From: Gordonia rhizosphera NBRC 16068
Lineage (GTDB): Bacteria > Actinomycetota > Actinomycetes > Mycobacteriales > Mycobacteriaceae
Assembly: GCF_000298195.1 (NCBI RefSeq)
Contig: NZ_BAHC01000141.1
Span: forward strand, 21,836-85,835
DNA length: 64,000 bases
Reading direction: 5' to 3'
A model generated the notes under the pieces. It ran no database searches and had not been told where the DNA came from. It worked only from the letters and a program-made list of their open reading frames with translations. Numbering within the stretch: position 1 is the first letter of the stretch; each line of letters begins with the position of its first letter. This document shows positions 62,768 through 64,000 of the stretch, piece after piece. The position numbers were made by a program, and so were the translations under genes.

Positions 62768-63697
62768 CTAGAATCCGTACGTCTTCTTGAGCTGGAACAG
62801 TTTGACCAGGGCTTGGTCCCTGCGTTCGGTGAGCGTGGAGATGTCCTGCTTCAGAAGCTCTTCGTCGACGCCGGCGATGAGCTCCTCCTTGAGCTCAGGT
62901 GTGAGTGATGGGGTGCTCAGCTCTTTCCACCGGGCTTCTTGCGTCGGCCCCAGGTGGTCGAGGTAGTGGCGATATCCACCGCTGCCGCCCCCGAGGTGGT
63001 AGGTGAGGTGGGGTCCCATCAGAGCCCAGCGCATCCCGGGCCCGTAGGTGATCGCGGTATCCACATCGCTGACCGAACCGATACCCTGCTCCACGATGCC
63101 GACGGCTTCGCGGTACAACGCCGAGGTCAGCCGGTTCGCCAGATGGCCGACGACCTCCTTCCGGACACGGATCGGGATCCGCTTCATCGCGACATAGAAT
63201 TCCTCGGCATCACGCAGGGTCTGCTCGGAGGTCAGGCGCCCGCCCACCAGCTCGACCATCGGCACCATGTGCGGCGGGTTCATCGGATGGCCGACCAGCA
63301 CACGCTCCGGATACTTTGCCCCGCTTTGGATATCGGACGGCAACAGCGACGATGTGCTGGACGAGATGATGACGTCCGGGTCGATCACCGCTTCCAGCTC
63401 ACCGATCATCGCGTGCTTGACCTCGATTCGGTCCGGCCCGCACTCCGTCACGAAATCGACGTCGGTCAGGCCGCCGATCTCCGTCCCGAACTGCGGTGTT
63501 TGGACATCATCGGTCGTGGTCAGCTCCAGCGCCGTCAGCATCGGCCACGCTTCGTCCACGAAGGTGTGTAGTTCGGATTCCGCTTCGGCCCGGGGATCTA
63601 TGACGACGACCCGCAGGCCCCGTGCCAGGAACAAGCTCGCCCAGCTCATTCCGATGAGACCGCCGCCGATGACCGCTACCTTCTTGATCTCGCGCAC
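62768..63697 (-). CDS. 3-hydroxyacyl-CoA / carnitine dehydrogenase-like protein
   Basis: A 309-aa NAD-dependent dehydrogenase: Rossmann motif GGGLIGMSWA, catalytic His region GHPMNPPHMVPMVELVGG, Asn in RLTSALYREA, and a C-terminal helical domain. The order matches 3-hydroxybutyryl-CoA or L-carnitine dehydrogenase. GTG start at 63697, 6 nt after the upstream carboxymuconolactone-decarboxylase-family gene, so they are in one operon. Confidence 0.83.
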   Translation of the reverse strand: MREIKKVAVIGGGLIGMSWASLFLARGLRVVVIDPRAEAESELHTFVDEAWPMLTALELTTTDDVQTPQFGTEIGGLTDVDFVTECGPDRIEVKHAMIGELEAVIDPDVIISSSTSSLLPSDIQSGAKYPERVLVGHPMNPPHMVPMVELVGGRLTSEQTLRDAEEFYVAMKRIPIRVRKEVVGHLANRLTSALYREAVGIVEQGIGSVSDVDTAITYGPGMRWALMGPHLTYHLGGGSGGYRHYLDHLGPTQEARWKELSTPSLTPELKEELIAGVDEELLKQDISTLTERRDQALVKLFQLKKTYGF

Positions 63698-63703
63698 GAT
63701 GAG

Positions 63704-64000
63704 TCACCCCTTCCTCGGTGTTCGTGGGTATTCGCGCTCGAATTGTTCTCGGGTGATGTCGGCGGGCAACTTCTCCTGGGTCGTCGCATCCAGTTCCAGA
63801 TCCCAGGTGTTGATCATGGCGGCCAAGATGACGTAGGCGCCCTGGATCGCCATGAGATCCATGACCTGCCGTGCGGTGTAGTGCTCGCGGAGCCGGGCGT
63901 GTGTCCGTTCGCTCAGCCCATAGTCCTCGAAGAGCTCATCGACGGCTCGAAGCAGCATCGCCTCGCTGACCTCCCACCCAGGCGCTTCGCCGCCTTGCTT
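63704..64000 (-). CDS. Carboxymuconolactone-decarboxylase family protein (partial, cut at window end)
   Basis: The frame is open to the window edge; the last 98 codons are visible. It reads GWEVSEAMLLRAVDELFEDYG, LREHYTARQVMDLMAIQGAY and ILAAMINTWDLELD, matching CMD/AhpD-like helical proteins, although the CxxC of AhpD peroxidases is not seen in this part. An internal ATG at 63958 is unlikely to be the start. Upstream sequence is outside the window. Confidence 0.75.
   Translation of the reverse strand, partial: KQGGEAPGWEVSEAMLLRAVDELFEDYGLSERTHARLREHYTARQVMDLMAIQGAYVILAAMINTWDLELDATTQEKLPADITREQFEREYPRTPRKG

Overview
The window is high-GC DNA from an actinobacterium, most likely a mycolic-acid-producing member of the Mycobacteriales such as Gordonia or a close relative. 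The evidence is an Lsr2 nucleoid protein, two WS/DGAT wax ester/triacylglycerol synthases, a zinc amidase of the Ami1 type, an Ada/AlkA/Ogt repair locus, a DUF6542 protein, and many genes with a TANNNT -10 box only 6-7 nt before the start codon, which implies leaderless mRNAs. I found no tRNA, rRNA, insertion sequence, prophage or CRISPR array.

Layout. 0-10 kb: the start of a Tat-exported protein (cut by the window edge), a P2-type cation ATPase, an alpha/beta hydrolase, an M20 amidohydrolase, a mycothiol-dependent-isomerase relic, an MBL-fold hydrolase, a TetR/Coq4-like divergent pair, a membrane protein and a frameshifted SDR. 9.8-15.4 kb: an N-acetylglucosamine module (GntR regulator, two palindromic operators, sugar porter, kinase, SIS deaminase, NagA). 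15.4-19.3 kb: an IclR regulator and a tight operon for E1 alpha, E1 beta, a stand-alone lipoyl carrier and a lipoate-ligase-like protein, with no E2 or E3. 19.3-29 kb: housekeeping and membrane genes, including RluA, a glutamine amidotransferase, an ABC exporter, a YihY protein and a Pro/Gly/Tyr-repeat membrane protein, ending at a strong terminator and a secreted alpha/beta hydrolase.

29-32.4 kb: a GH43-like secreted protein followed by a cluster of type II toxin-antitoxin modules, some intact (vapBC-like, relE/phd), others reduced to relics (two vapC pieces, one higB 3' end). 33-48.5 kb: a second ABC exporter, YchF, an AI-2E family protein, an in-frame Ada-AlkA-Ogt triple fusion, RmuC, DUF6542, a nucleosidase, fructosamine kinase, SDR, Ami1-like amidase, a COG0523 GTPase with TrhO, and a lipoprotein. 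48.7-56 kb: a tandem segmental duplication. Copy A is lsr2, hydrolase, mini membrane protein, flavin monooxygenase, WS/DGAT. Copy B is a truncated lsr2, a broken hydrolase, an intact mini membrane protein, no monooxygenase, and an intact WS/DGAT. 56-64 kb: a beta-lactamase-fold esterase, an orphan glycine-betaine-type binding protein, DUF454, a Tat-exported GH31 glycosidase, a GNAT-like protein, a hydroxyacyl-CoA-dehydrogenase-like protein and a carboxymuconolactone-decarboxylase-family gene cut by the window end.

How genes work together. The nag module is a complete uptake, phosphorylation, deacetylation and deamination path under one regulator. The E1/lipoyl/ligase operon looks like a self-contained acyl-transfer system that makes and lipoylates its own carrier. 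The duplicated cassette couples neutral-lipid synthesis genes to an Lsr2 locus. All functions are inferred by reading motifs; no database search was run.
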